Source: Bacteroidales bacterium (GTDB lineage: Bacteria; Bacteroidota; Bacteroidia; Bacteroidales; UBA932). Taken from it: a DNA stretch of 52,474 nt. The notes under the pieces are model-generated. The model was not told the origin of the DNA and made no database searches. It saw only the letters and a list, made by a program, of their open reading frames with translations. The translations under genes were made by a program, and so were the position numbers. Position 1 is the first letter of the stretch, and every line of letters starts with the position of its first letter. The stretch spans positions 1 to 52,474 of the forward strand of contig JAFUWX010000059.1 in NCBI GenBank assembly GCA_017471025.1, read 5' to 3'. Of the stretch, positions 1-7,964 are shown in pieces.

Positions 1-366
1 GAGGTTGAAGACCCCGCCAAACTTGAAAGAAACGACCTCCAGACACGCATAACCGACCTTGTTGAGGAAAAACAACTCTTCCTCATCAAGGATCTGAAGA
101 TTACGGATATCGCCCGGGAACTTGGCACAAACGCCACTTATATATCGGCCTGCATAAACGGGCAGATGGGCATTTCCTTCCCGGAATTCATATCAAGGTA
201 CAGGGTTGAATATGCACTTAAACTGATGCAGGAACACCCGGAAATGTCTTTAGTAGAGGTTTGGGATGCATCCGGCTTCAACAACGAGAAAACCTTCTTC
301 CGACGCTTTCGCTTACAGACGGGTATGACACCCGCCGAATGGAAGAAACAGCATTTAACCAAATAG
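1..366 (+). CDS. AraC-family transcriptional regulator, C-terminal part (5' truncated by window edge)
   Basis: The reading frame is open from base 1 to the TAG at 364-366, so the gene begins outside the window; 121 residues are visible. They form a typical AraC-type DNA-binding domain with two helix-turn-helix units. The first includes ITDIARELGTNATYIS and the second SLVEVWDASGFNNEKTFFRRF, followed by the family hallmark 'F-R-x-x-T-G-M-T-P-A-E-W'. The sensor or N-terminal part is not visible, so ligand and targets are unknown. An internal ATG at 166 would cut the first HTH and is not the true start. No terminator-like hairpin directly follows; the next sequence is the 388-653 repeat region. 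Confidence 0.85.
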   Translation, partial: EVEDPAKLERNDLQTRITDLVEEKQLFLIKDLKITDIARELGTNATYISACINGQMGISFPEFISRYRVEYALKLMQEHPEMSLVEVWDASGFNNEKTFFRRFRLQTGMTPAEWKKQHLTK

Positions 367-387
367 CACGCTGAATTTACCAAGGCG

Positions 388-485
388 CCGCAGGTGCAAA
401 GATAACCTGGAAAGCCGTCGGCCGGAGCCGAAGGCCCCATGCATCCCCGTAGCAGTCATTTGAAATGCCGGCAGGATTTGTTATT
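388..485 (+). repeat. Copy 1 of a ~98-bp direct repeat (degenerate right end)
   Basis: Bases 388-485 match 548-645 at a constant offset of 160 bp, with a handful of substitutions. The left end carries GGTGCAAAGATAAC, as in copy 2. The right end reads GTTATTCTGG where copy 2 has GTTATCTTTGCACC. The terminal inverted repeat and the promoter-like TATCTTTG are therefore lost in this copy. The sequence between the copies (486-547) is unique. Confidence 0.8.
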
Positions 486-547
486 CTGGAGGCCGAAGGC
501 CGACGGGGGATGTTTGAAGGGGTCCTCCCCTTCATAGATAGGAGGGC

Positions 548-653
548 CCGCAGGTGCAAAGATAACCGGGAAAGCCGTCGGCCGGAGCCAAAGGCCCCAT
601 GCATCGCCGCGGCAGTCATTTGAAATGCCGACAGGATTTGTTATCTTTGCACC
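548..653 (+). repeat. Copy 2 of the direct repeat, with intact 14-bp terminal inverted repeats
   Basis: The ends are GGTGCAAAGATAAC (553-566) and its exact reverse complement GTTATCTTTGCACC (640-653). An inner GTCGGC/GCCGAC pair lies inside them. Each end contains an outward-facing Bacteroidetes -7 box (TATCTTTG, and CAAAGATA on the other strand). The right end forms the rlmH promoter. It could be a small mobile or extragenic palindromic element. I see no target-site duplication. Confidence 0.75.
619..649 (+). promoter_or_regulatory. rlmH promoter (TTTG-N19-TATCTTTG)
   Basis: A TTTG at 619-622 and TATCTTTG at 642-649 with a 19-bp spacer match the Bacteroidetes -33/-7 consensus (TTTG / TAnnTTTG). 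The box ends only 6 bases before the rlmH ATG at 656, so the transcript would be leaderless or nearly so. Confidence 0.7.
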
Positions 654-655
654 GT

Positions 656-1126
656 ATGAAAGTCACGCTGCTCACGATGGGAAAGACGGACGTGCGGTGG
701 GTCCGTGAAGGCCTTGACCTGTACCGGTCGCGGCTGGGCCACTATGTCCCTTTCGCCCTGAACGAGTTGCCCGAACTCAAAAACGCCTCAGCCCTCACCC
801 AGGCCCAGATCAAGGAGCGGGAAGGCGCCCTGCTGCTGGGGCAGGTCAAACCCGCGGACGAAGTCATCCTGCTGGACGAACGCGGCCGCCAGTTGCGTTC
901 CGTCGAACTGGCCGCCTGGCTCCAGGAACGCCTCAACCGGGGCCGGGACCTGGTCTTCGTCATCGGCGGCGCCTACGGCTTCAGCGAAGCCGTCTATGCC
1001 CGTGCGGACGGCAGCCTCTCCCTCTCGAAAATGACTTTCTCCCACCAGATGGTGCGCACGATTTTTGTCGAACAGCTATACCGCGCCTGCACGATCCTGC
1101 GGGGCGAACCCTATCACCATGAGTAA
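656..1126 (+). CDS. rlmH: 23S rRNA (pseudouridine1915-N3)-methyltransferase RlmH
   Basis: This is a 156-residue SPOUT methyltransferase, the usual family length. It uses SAM to methylate pseudouridine 1915 of 23S rRNA. The sequence starts MKVTLLTMGKT. It has the SAM-site core LLDERGRQLRS and FVIGGAYGFSE, and the C-terminal signature SKMTFSHQMVRTIFVEQLYRA ending in EPYHHE. The ATG at 656 fits the family N-terminus; an in-frame ATG at 599 would add 19 unrelated residues encoded by the upstream repeat. The gene overlaps the following kinase start by 8 bases, indicating translational coupling. Confidence 0.96.
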   Translation: MKVTLLTMGKTDVRWVREGLDLYRSRLGHYVPFALNELPELKNASALTQAQIKEREGALLLGQVKPADEVILLDERGRQLRSVELAAWLQERLNRGRDLVFVIGGAYGFSEAVYARADGSLSLSKMTFSHQMVRTIFVEQLYRACTILRGEPYHHE

Positions 1127-4100
1127 CTGGCGCGCCATCATCACGAAGAATCTCTGGGTCCTGCTGGTCGCATCGGCCCTCCTGCTGGTCGCCATTTCCG
1201 TGCTGGTCAACCGGGATGCCGACTTCTCCGGCATGGCGGCCCGGCGCACCGCGCGCCTGATCGAGGCGCGTATGGAACGGCTGGAAGGCTATATGGACGA
1301 GGTCAGCCGCCTGGACCGCGGGGCATGGCCGGACCTGGACGATTTCCCCGAGGATATGGTCGTCTATCGCTATGACGACGATTCCCTGCGCTGCTGGTGC
1401 AACCAGTTCACCCTGGATAACGACGACATTTCGCGCAAACCGTATATCCAGCGCCTGCGCAACCTCCGCTACAACATGGTGTCCCCGCTCGTGGATGTCG
1501 ATACGACCGTGAGCTACCTCAACATGGGGCCGAATTGGTACCTGGTCAAAGGCCGCGTCGGGGCGTCCGGCTGCTGGATCGTCGGGGGCCTGCTGGTCAA
1601 GAATACCCTGGCCGAGGGCGTCTCCAACGGGGTCAATCCCCGGCTCAAGCTGTCCGACCGTTTCGCCGTCCATCCCATTTCCGCGAGCGGCGGTGTGCCG
1701 GTGCGGGTCGAAGGACGCCCGCTGGTCAAAATCATCCAGGAAAATGCCAGCGTCGTGCCGCTGCTGCCGCATCCTACGGCCATCTGGATTGCCGTATTCC
1801 TGTTGATTGCCGGGGCCCTGCTCTTCCTGGAAAGCCACCGTACCCGTACGGGACTGCTGACCGTCATGACCCTGCTGACGCTGCTCCTGGGCGGTTTTTA
1901 CCTCATCGGCCTGAGCCTGCGTTCGCTGTCCGACCTCTTCTCGCCGACGATTTTTGCCGACGGTCCCTTCCTGTATTCCCTGGGCGCCGTGCTGATTGTC
2001 GGCATCTGGGTGGTGCTGATGGTGACCTGCGTCTATATCGTCCGCATCCCCTTGCAGCGGCGTGCCTTCGGCAGCCGGGCGGGGACGGTCCTGTATGTGG
2101 CGGTCACCGGGGTGGCGATGCTCGCGACGGCCCTGTACCTGCACCTGTCTTTCCGCAGCATCATCCTCAACTCGAACATCGTCCTGGAGCTGTACCGGAT
2201 CACCGGCATCACCCGCTTCACGGTCTATGTATATCTGGTCTATCTGGCCCTGCTGATGGCCCTGGCCCTGCTCATGCAGATGCTGCTGCCGCTGCTGCCC
2301 CGCCGGGCCCGTAAGGCGCTGGATATCTTCGCCCCGCACTCGCGGGTCCTGCTGTCCGTCCTGGCGGCGGTGTATCTGGTGACCATGTCCTCGACGCTGA
2401 GCTTCCGCCGGGAAAAGAGCCGCGTGGAAATCTGGGCCAACCGCCTGGCGATGGACAGGGAACTGGTCCTGGAGCTGCAGTTGCGCGGGGTGGAGCGCGC
2501 CATCGCCCGGGACCCGGTCATCCCCACGCTGGTGGCCGACAGCCGGGACTACCGGCTGATCCTGGACCGGATTACGGAAAACTACCTCTCCCGCATCAGC
2601 CAGGACTATGACGTGAGCCTGTATATGTTCAATGAAGAACAGTCCGACGCGGCGGTCGTCCGCTATTTTGCGGACCGGCTCAGCAGCGGGGTGGCCATCG
2701 CCGACAGTTCCCGCTTCAGCTATTCGCGTTCCAGCAGCGGCAAGGCGCAATATACCGGGGTTTTCGAATATGGGGACGCCCAGGGCGGACGCACCAAGCT
2801 GCTGTTGGGCATCGGTTCCAAGGCCGACAAGGTGGGCCGCGGCTATTCTTCCATCTTGGGCAATTCCAGCCCGGGGTCCGTGGTGGTGCCGCACCGCTAT
2901 TCCTATGGCAAATACATCGAAGGGAAACTCGTCAGCTACCAGGGCGATTATGCCTATCCGACCGTCCTGCACGGCGGGCTGATGCGGGCCAACGAAGGGT
3001 CGCGCGGCTCGGGCTTCCTGACCTATGACCGCTATATCCATTTCACGACGGAAGTATCTGACGACGAGACGGTTGTCATTTCCCGGCCGGATGAGGATTT
3101 CACCCGATACCTGGTCGCCGGCTTCCTGCTGGGCATCGTGGCCTACTTCGGCATCAGCCTGACCGCCTTCCGCCGCAGGCGCCATACGGCCTTCGACCGC
3201 AACTATTACAAGACCCGTATCAACACGGTGCTTTACCTGTCCCTGATCGCCACGCTGGTGGCGATGGCGGTCATCAGCGTGCTCTTCGTGTACCGGCGCA
3301 ACGAGACCAACCTGATGAACCTGATGACGGGGAAAATCAGCACGATACAGTCGCTGGTCGAGGCTTCGGGCCGCTATTTCACCAGCCCGGACGACTTCTC
3401 CTCCCAGGAATTCAGCGGCGAGCTGGAGAATATCGCCAGTTACACCAAGTCGGACATTTCCCTCTATACGACCTCCGGCCGCATCTTCAAATCGACCTAT
3501 CCCGAGGCTTTCGAGCGGATGATGCTCGGGTCGAGGCTGGACGAGGACGCCTACCGGAGCATCATGTACAGCAACCTGCGGTATTATATCCACAAGGAAA
3601 AATTCGCCTCGCATACCTTCTATTCGATGTATGCCCCCGTGTTCAACGGCGACGGGCGCATGCTGGCCATCCTCAGTGCGCCATACACCGATTCCGGCCT
3701 GGATTTCCGTTCCGAGGCGCTCTTCCATGCGATGTTTGTCATCACGGTGTTCCTGCTGCTGCTGCTGTTGACCCGTTTCCTGACCGCCAAGGTGGTGGAC
3801 AAGATGTTCCGCCCGCTTACGGAGATGGGCATGAAGATGAACGCGGCCCGTACGGACGGTCTGGAATACATCATCTATGAACGGGAGGACGAGATTTCCG
3901 CCCTGGTGCGGGCGTACAACCTGATGGTCCACGACCTGTCCGAAAGCAGCAAGCAGGCGGCCCAGGTGGAACGCGACAAGGCCTGGAGCGAGATGGCCCG
4001 CCAGGTGGCCCATGAGATCAAGAATCCGCTGACCCCGATCAAGCTCCAGATCCAGCGTATCATCCGGCTCAAGGCCAAGAACGACCCGCAGTGGGAGGAG

Positions 4101-4667
4101 AAGTTCGACAGCATCGTACCGGTCATCCTGGAAAGCATCGACGGCTTGACGGATACGGCCAACGAATTCTCCACCTTCGCCAAGCTCTACAGCGAGGAGC
4201 CGGTGGATATCGACCTGGATGCCCTGCTGGCCGACCAGGTGTCCCTGTTCGACGACAAGGAGCATATCGAATTCCATTATATGGGCCTGAAGGATGCCCG
4301 CGTGTCCGGGCCTAAGCCGCAGCTTACCCGCGTGTTCGTCAATCTGTTGACCAATGCGGTGCAGGCCATTGAGAATCAGCAGCATGAGGACGGACCGGCC
4401 GCCCGGGAGGGGCAGGTGCTGGTGTCCCTGCGCCATTCCTCGCGGGAAGGGTATTACGATATCGTGTTCGAGGACAACGGGCCCGGCGTGCGCGACGAGA
4501 ACCGCGGACGGCTCTTTACCCCGAACTTTACGACCAAGAGCGGCGGTACGGGCATCGGCCTGGCCATCTGTAAGAATATCCTGGAGCGTTGCGGCGGGGA
4601 AATCGCCTACAGCCGCTCCTTCTCCCTGGGCGGCGCCTGCTTCACCATCCGCTATCCCATCGCGTAG
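1119..4667 (+). CDS. Large multi-pass membrane sensor histidine kinase, NtrY-like
   Basis: The 1182-residue protein has many membrane segments: one near 12-30, a cluster at about 222-425, and others near 663-683, 704-725 and 866-885. Two extracytoplasmic regions (about 430-660 and 727-865) probably sense the signal. A HAMP-like linker follows near 888-940. The kinase core shows an H-box VAHEIKNPLTPIKL with His965 as likely phospho-acceptor, an N-box FVNLLTNAVQAI, G1 DNGPGV (about 1119), an F-box and G2 GGTGIGLAI. The order and H-box resemble NtrY-type nitrogen kinases, but the ligand is unknown and no response regulator lies nearby. The ATG at 1119 overlaps the rlmH stop. The upstream in-frame start at 1065 lies inside rlmH and is less likely. 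Confidence 0.88.
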   Translation: MSNWRAIITKNLWVLLVASALLLVAISVLVNRDADFSGMAARRTARLIEARMERLEGYMDEVSRLDRGAWPDLDDFPEDMVVYRYDDDSLRCWCNQFTLDNDDISRKPYIQRLRNLRYNMVSPLVDVDTTVSYLNMGPNWYLVKGRVGASGCWIVGGLLVKNTLAEGVSNGVNPRLKLSDRFAVHPISASGGVPVRVEGRPLVKIIQENASVVPLLPHPTAIWIAVFLLIAGALLFLESHRTRTGLLTVMTLLTLLLGGFYLIGLSLRSLSDLFSPTIFADGPFLYSLGAVLIVGIWVVLMVTCVYIVRIPLQRRAFGSRAGTVLYVAVTGVAMLATALYLHLSFRSIILNSNIVLELYRITGITRFTVYVYLVYLALLMALALLMQMLLPLLPRRARKALDIFAPHSRVLLSVLAAVYLVTMSSTLSFRREKSRVEIWANRLAMDRELVLELQLRGVERAIARDPVIPTLVADSRDYRLILDRITENYLSRISQDYDVSLYMFNEEQSDAAVVRYFADRLSSGVAIADSSRFSYSRSSSGKAQYTGVFEYGDAQGGRTKLLLGIGSKADKVGRGYSSILGNSSPGSVVVPHRYSYGKYIEGKLVSYQGDYAYPTVLHGGLMRANEGSRGSGFLTYDRYIHFTTEVSDDETVVISRPDEDFTRYLVAGFLLGIVAYFGISLTAFRRRRHTAFDRNYYKTRINTVLYLSLIATLVAMAVISVLFVYRRNETNLMNLMTGKISTIQSLVEASGRYFTSPDDFSSQEFSGELENIASYTKSDISLYTTSGRIFKSTYPEAFERMMLGSRLDEDAYRSIMYSNLRYYIHKEKFASHTFYSMYAPVFNGDGRMLAILSAPYTDSGLDFRSEALFHAMFVITVFLLLLLLTRFLTAKVVDKMFRPLTEMGMKMNAARTDGLEYIIYEREDEISALVRAYNLMVHDLSESSKQAAQVERDKAWSEMARQVAHEIKNPLTPIKLQIQRIIRLKAKNDPQWEEKFDSIVPVILESIDGLTDTANEFSTFAKLYSEEPVDIDLDALLADQVSLFDDKEHIEFHYMGLKDARVSGPKPQLTRVFVNLLTNAVQAIENQQHEDGPAAREGQVLVSLRHSSREGYYDIVFEDNGPGVRDENRGRLFTPNFTTKSGGTGIGLAICKNILERCGGEIAYSRSFSLGGACFTIRYPIA

Positions 4668-4693
4668 AATTTCAAGCAAAGAAATGAAACAAA

Positions 4694-4724
4694 TTGGAAA
4701 TCCCGGGCAGATTCTTTATCTTTG
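4694..4724 (+). promoter_or_regulatory. engB promoter
   Basis: TTGG at 4694-4697 and TATCTTTG at 4717-4724 fit the Bacteroidetes -33/-7 arrangement. The start codon at 4742 leaves a leader of roughly 14 nt. Confidence 0.65.
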
Positions 4725-4741
4725 CAGAGAAAAGGGCGGAT

Positions 4742-5353
4742 ATGAGAATTACGGAAGCAAAATTTGTGAGCAGCAGCACCCGGGTGGAGCAGAAACCTGC
4801 CCGCCGTCTGCCTGAATTCGCCTTTATCGGGCGATCCAATGTCGGAAAATCCAGTTTGATCAATATGCTCTGCGGCAACCGCAAACTGGCCATGACGTCC
4901 GCCACCCCCGGCAAAACCAAGCTGATCAACCATTTCCTGGTCAACGACAGCTGGTACATCGTCGATCTGCCGGGCTACGGTTTCGCCAAACTTCCCCAGA
5001 AAGAGCGCGAGAAACTCCACACCATCATCAGCGACTACCTCAGCCATTCGCAGGAAATGGTGATGCTCTTCGTCCTGGTGGACTCGCGCCACGACCCGCA
5101 GAAAATCGATGTCGATTTCATCAACGAGCTGGGCGAAAACGGCATCCCTTTCAGCATCATTTTCACGAAAGGGGACAAAATGGGCCCGCAGGCCCTTCAG
5201 AAACAGATTGACAGATACAAACAGCAACTCCTCCTGGACTGGGACACCCTGCCGCCCTGTTTTGTCAGTTCGGCGCAGTCGGGGCTGGGAAAGGAAGAGA
5301 TTACGGGATATATCGGTCAGGTCCTGGAAGATGTCCGGCCTGATTTCGAATGA
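4742..5353 (+). CDS. engB: Ribosome biogenesis GTP-binding protein EngB (YihA/YsxC)
   Basis: This 203-residue TrmE-Era-EngA-EngB-Septin-like GTPase acts in assembly of the large ribosomal subunit. Visible motifs are G1 GRSNVGKSS (30-38), the G2 threonine region after it, G3 DLPGYG (75-80) and G4 TKGD (142-145). The G5 region is SSAQSGLGKEE near the C-terminus. The ATG at 4742 lies just after a promoter; an earlier in-frame ATG at 4694 would overlap the -33 element and add 16 unrelated residues. The product is soluble. The next gene, prs, follows after 25 bp. Confidence 0.95.
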   Translation: MRITEAKFVSSSTRVEQKPARRLPEFAFIGRSNVGKSSLINMLCGNRKLAMTSATPGKTKLINHFLVNDSWYIVDLPGYGFAKLPQKEREKLHTIISDYLSHSQEMVMLFVLVDSRHDPQKIDVDFINELGENGIPFSIIFTKGDKMGPQALQKQIDRYKQQLLLDWDTLPPCFVSSAQSGLGKEEITGYIGQVLEDVRPDFE

Positions 5354-5378
5354 ACCTTTATCATAAAACTATTTCGTC

Positions 5379-6350
5379 ATGCAGTTTGAACACAGAATGG
5401 AACTTTTTGCCTGCGAAGCTTCCAAGAAATTCGCGGAAAAAGTGGTGGAAGAAATGAACAAGAATCTCGGGGAAGGGGAAGCCCCCCTGCACCTGGGCCG
5501 CTCTGAAGTCCTTCACTTCAGTGATGGTGAATTCCAGCCCGCCTTTGTGGAAAGCGTGCGCGGTGCCACCGTCTTCATCATTCAATCGACCTTCCCGCCG
5601 ACAGACAATCTGATGGAACTCCTGCTGACGATCGACGCCGCCAAACGGGCTTCCGCAGACTCAGTGATTGCCGTGATGCCCTATTTCGGCTGGGCCCGCC
5701 AGGACCGCAAGGACAAGCCCCGCGTGTCCATCGGCGCCAAACTGGTGGCCAATCTGCTGAAGGCCTCCGGCGCCGACCGGATCATGACCTGCGACCTGCA
5801 TGCGGACCAGATCCAGGGCTTTTTCGACTGCCCGGTGGACCACATGTATGCCAGCAAGGTATTTATCCCGTATATCAAGCAGATGCGCCTGAAGAACCTG
5901 TCCATCGCCGCCCCGGACATGGGCGGCGCGAAACGGGCGAACGCCTATGCCCGGGACCTGGCCTGCCCGGTGATCATCTGCCATAAAACCCGCTCCAAGG
6001 CCAATGTCGTGGGCTCCATCACGGCCATCGGCGATGTCGAAGGACGGGATATCGTGATCGTCGATGATATGATCGATACGGCCGGTACGCTCTGCAAGGC
6101 GGCCGACGTGCTGATGGAAAAGGGAGCGGCCAGCGTCCGCGCCTGCGCCACCCATGCGGTGCTCAGCGGCCCGGCATACGACCGGATCGCCGCATCCGCC
6201 CTGAAGGAAGTCCTCGTGACGGATACCATTCCGCTGAAAGAAGGGGAGGACCACAGCAAGATTACCGTCGTGTCCATGGCCGGGACCTTCGCCCGGATCA
6301 TCGACAAGGTGTATAAATACGAGCCCATCAGCGGCGAGTTTGTGTATTAA
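5379..6350 (+). CDS. prs: Ribose-phosphate pyrophosphokinase (PRPP synthetase)
   Basis: The 323-residue enzyme transfers pyrophosphate from ATP to ribose 5-phosphate to make PRPP for nucleotide, histidine and tryptophan synthesis. Class I signatures are present: FSDGEFQPAFVESVRG near the N-terminus, the ATP-binding loop RQDRKDKPRVSIGAKL, DLHADQIQGFFD, and the PRPP-binding loop DIVIVDDMIDTAGT (about 224-237). Length is normal. It is followed after 5 bases by a small membrane protein gene and then der, probably in one transcript. Confidence 0.96.
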   Translation: MQFEHRMELFACEASKKFAEKVVEEMNKNLGEGEAPLHLGRSEVLHFSDGEFQPAFVESVRGATVFIIQSTFPPTDNLMELLLTIDAAKRASADSVIAVMPYFGWARQDRKDKPRVSIGAKLVANLLKASGADRIMTCDLHADQIQGFFDCPVDHMYASKVFIPYIKQMRLKNLSIAAPDMGGAKRANAYARDLACPVIICHKTRSKANVVGSITAIGDVEGRDIVIVDDMIDTAGTLCKAADVLMEKGAASVRACATHAVLSGPAYDRIAASALKEVLVTDTIPLKEGEDHSKITVVSMAGTFARIIDKVYKYEPISGEFVY

Positions 6351-6355
6351 GCCCC

Positions 6356-6604
6356 ATGAAAGTATTCCTCGCAGCCTTGATTATCATCGGCATCGGCGTA
6401 TTCGCCATGTGCTTCAACATCATCTTTCTGAAGAAGGATTTCCCCCAGAGTGATGTCGGAGCCAATGAGAATATGCGCAAGATGGGCATCCGCTGCATGA
6501 AAGAGGAAGAAATGGAGCGGCTTTCCCGGCAGAAGAAGTCGAAGTGCCCCGGGACATACAGCGATGCCTGTGCCGGGTGCGGATTGTATAAAATAGAGCA
6601 TTAA
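6356..6604 (+). CDS. Small cysteine-containing single-pass membrane protein
   Basis: The 82-residue protein has one hydrophobic N-terminal segment (about 3-27) and a charged soluble tail. Cysteines occur in G-I-R-C and in a C-terminal K-C-P-x6-C-x2-C cluster, which could bind a metal or iron-sulfur centre. Short Bacteroidetes membrane proteins with a 'FP..(H/D)VG.N..MR..GI.C' pattern are common in my memory, but I know no function. There is a loose similarity in layout to the Na+-NQR maturation factor NqrM (N-terminal helix plus cysteines), too weak for a call. It sits 5 bases after prs and 10 bases before der. Confidence 0.7.
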   Translation: MKVFLAALIIIGIGVFAMCFNIIFLKKDFPQSDVGANENMRKMGIRCMKEEEMERLSRQKKSKCPGTYSDACAGCGLYKIEH

Positions 6605-6614
6605 TAGATTGAGT

Positions 6615-7925
6615 ATGAGTCGTTTAGTAGCTATCGTAGGAAGGCCGAATGTGGGCAAGTCCACCCTTTTCAACCGCCTGGTCGGCATGCGCCAGGCCAT
6701 CGTCGATGAGACGGCGGGCGTCACCCGGGACCGCCATTACGGCAAGTGTGAATGGTGCGGCCAGGAGTTTTCCGTGGTCGATACCGGCGGCTGGTCTTCC
6801 GGCTCGGACGATGTGTTCGAGGAGGAAATCCGCAAACAGGTGAAAATCGCCATCGATGAGTCCGACGTGGTGCTCTTCCTGGTGGAAGCCGCGACGGGCA
6901 TCACCGATTACGATGCGGAGATCGCCGACTTGCTGCGCCGCAGCAAAAAGCCTGTGGTGCTCTGCGTGAACAAGGTGGATTCCGGCGAGAAGATGTACGA
7001 CGCCTACCAGTTCTATTCCCTGGGCCTGGGCGAAGTCTGGAGCATTTCCGCGGCCAACGGCAGCGGCACGGGCGACCTGCTCGACGAAATCGTCCGCATC
7101 CTGCCCGAAGACAAGGGCGACGACGACGAACATCCCGAACTGCCCCACATCGCCATCGTGGGCAAGCCGAACGTGGGCAAGTCGTCGATGACCAACGCCC
7201 TGCTGGGCGAAGACCGCAACATCGTGACCCCGGTAGCCGGGACGACGCGGGATTCCATCGCGACCTATTACAACAAATTCGGCCACGAACTGATGCTCGT
7301 CGATACGGCGGGCATGCGGCGCAAGAACCGGGTCAGCGAAGACCTCGAGTTCTATTCCGTGATGCGGGCCATCCGCGCCATCGAGCATGCCGACGTCTGC
7401 ATCCTGATGATAGACGCCAATGCCGGCATGGAAGCCCAGGACATGAGCATTTTCAACCTGATCCAGCGCAACCGCAAGGGCTGCGTCATCGTGGTGAACA
7501 AATGGGACGCCTTCGAGAAGGACCAGAATACGATGAAGCGGTACCGGGAGGCCCTCCAGGCCCGTATCGCGCCCTTCACCGACGTCCCCATCATCTTCAC
7601 TTCCGTGCTCAAGAAGCAGCGCATCATGGATGTCCTGGACGAGGTGCAACATGTCTATGACAATTATTCCCGCAAGATTTCCACGGCGCGGCTGAACGAG
7701 GCCCTGCTGCCCGAAATCGAGAATTATCCCCCGCCGGCATGGAAGGGTAAATACGTGAAAATCAAGTATATTACCCAGTTGCCGACCCGTTTCCCCGCCT
7801 TCGCGTTCTTCTGCAATCTTCCGCAGTATGTCAAGGACCCGTACAAGCGTTTCCTGGAAAACAAGCTCCGCGAGTACTTCGACCTGAGCGGCTGCCCCGT
7901 CCAGGTCTATGTGCGGCAGAAATAA
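6615..7925 (+). CDS. der: Ribosome-associated GTPase Der (EngA)
   Basis: Der is the double-GTPase factor for 50S assembly. The 436-residue product has a first G domain with GRPNVGKST (9-17), DTGG and NKVD. The second has GKPNVGKSS (from 183), DTAG and NKWD. A C-terminal KH-like domain ends in a basic QVYVRQK. The ATG at 6615 gives the family N-terminus MSRLVAIVG; a TTG two codons upstream is possible but unnecessary. A hairpin follows the stop codon. Confidence 0.96.
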   Translation: MSRLVAIVGRPNVGKSTLFNRLVGMRQAIVDETAGVTRDRHYGKCEWCGQEFSVVDTGGWSSGSDDVFEEEIRKQVKIAIDESDVVLFLVEAATGITDYDAEIADLLRRSKKPVVLCVNKVDSGEKMYDAYQFYSLGLGEVWSISAANGSGTGDLLDEIVRILPEDKGDDDEHPELPHIAIVGKPNVGKSSMTNALLGEDRNIVTPVAGTTRDSIATYYNKFGHELMLVDTAGMRRKNRVSEDLEFYSVMRAIRAIEHADVCILMIDANAGMEAQDMSIFNLIQRNRKGCVIVVNKWDAFEKDQNTMKRYREALQARIAPFTDVPIIFTSVLKKQRIMDVLDEVQHVYDNYSRKISTARLNEALLPEIENYPPPAWKGKYVKIKYITQLPTRFPAFAFFCNLPQYVKDPYKRFLENKLREYFDLSGCPVQVYVRQK

Positions 7926-7934
7926 ACCTTCATG

Positions 7935-7958
7935 AAGCCCGGGCAAAGACCCGGGTTT
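7935..7958 (+). terminator. Hairpin between der and xseA
   Basis: AAGCCCGGG (7935-7943) pairs with CCCGGGTTT (7950-7958) around a CAAAGA loop, with one G-U pair. No U-run follows, so this may be a processing or attenuation hairpin rather than a full terminator. It argues against xseA starting at the ATG at 7932. Confidence 0.45.
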
Positions 7959-7964
7959 ACAGCC

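Noticed and set aside
548-653. Insertion sequence at the rlmH upstream repeat
   Set aside because: There is no transposase frame, and no flanking target duplication was found.
981-4679. A 1232-residue open frame on the minus strand
   Set aside because: It is antisense to the histidine kinase gene, whose domains are unmistakable. Its translation is rich in His, Gln, Gly and Arg with no fold signature, as expected for an antisense frame in GC-rich DNA.
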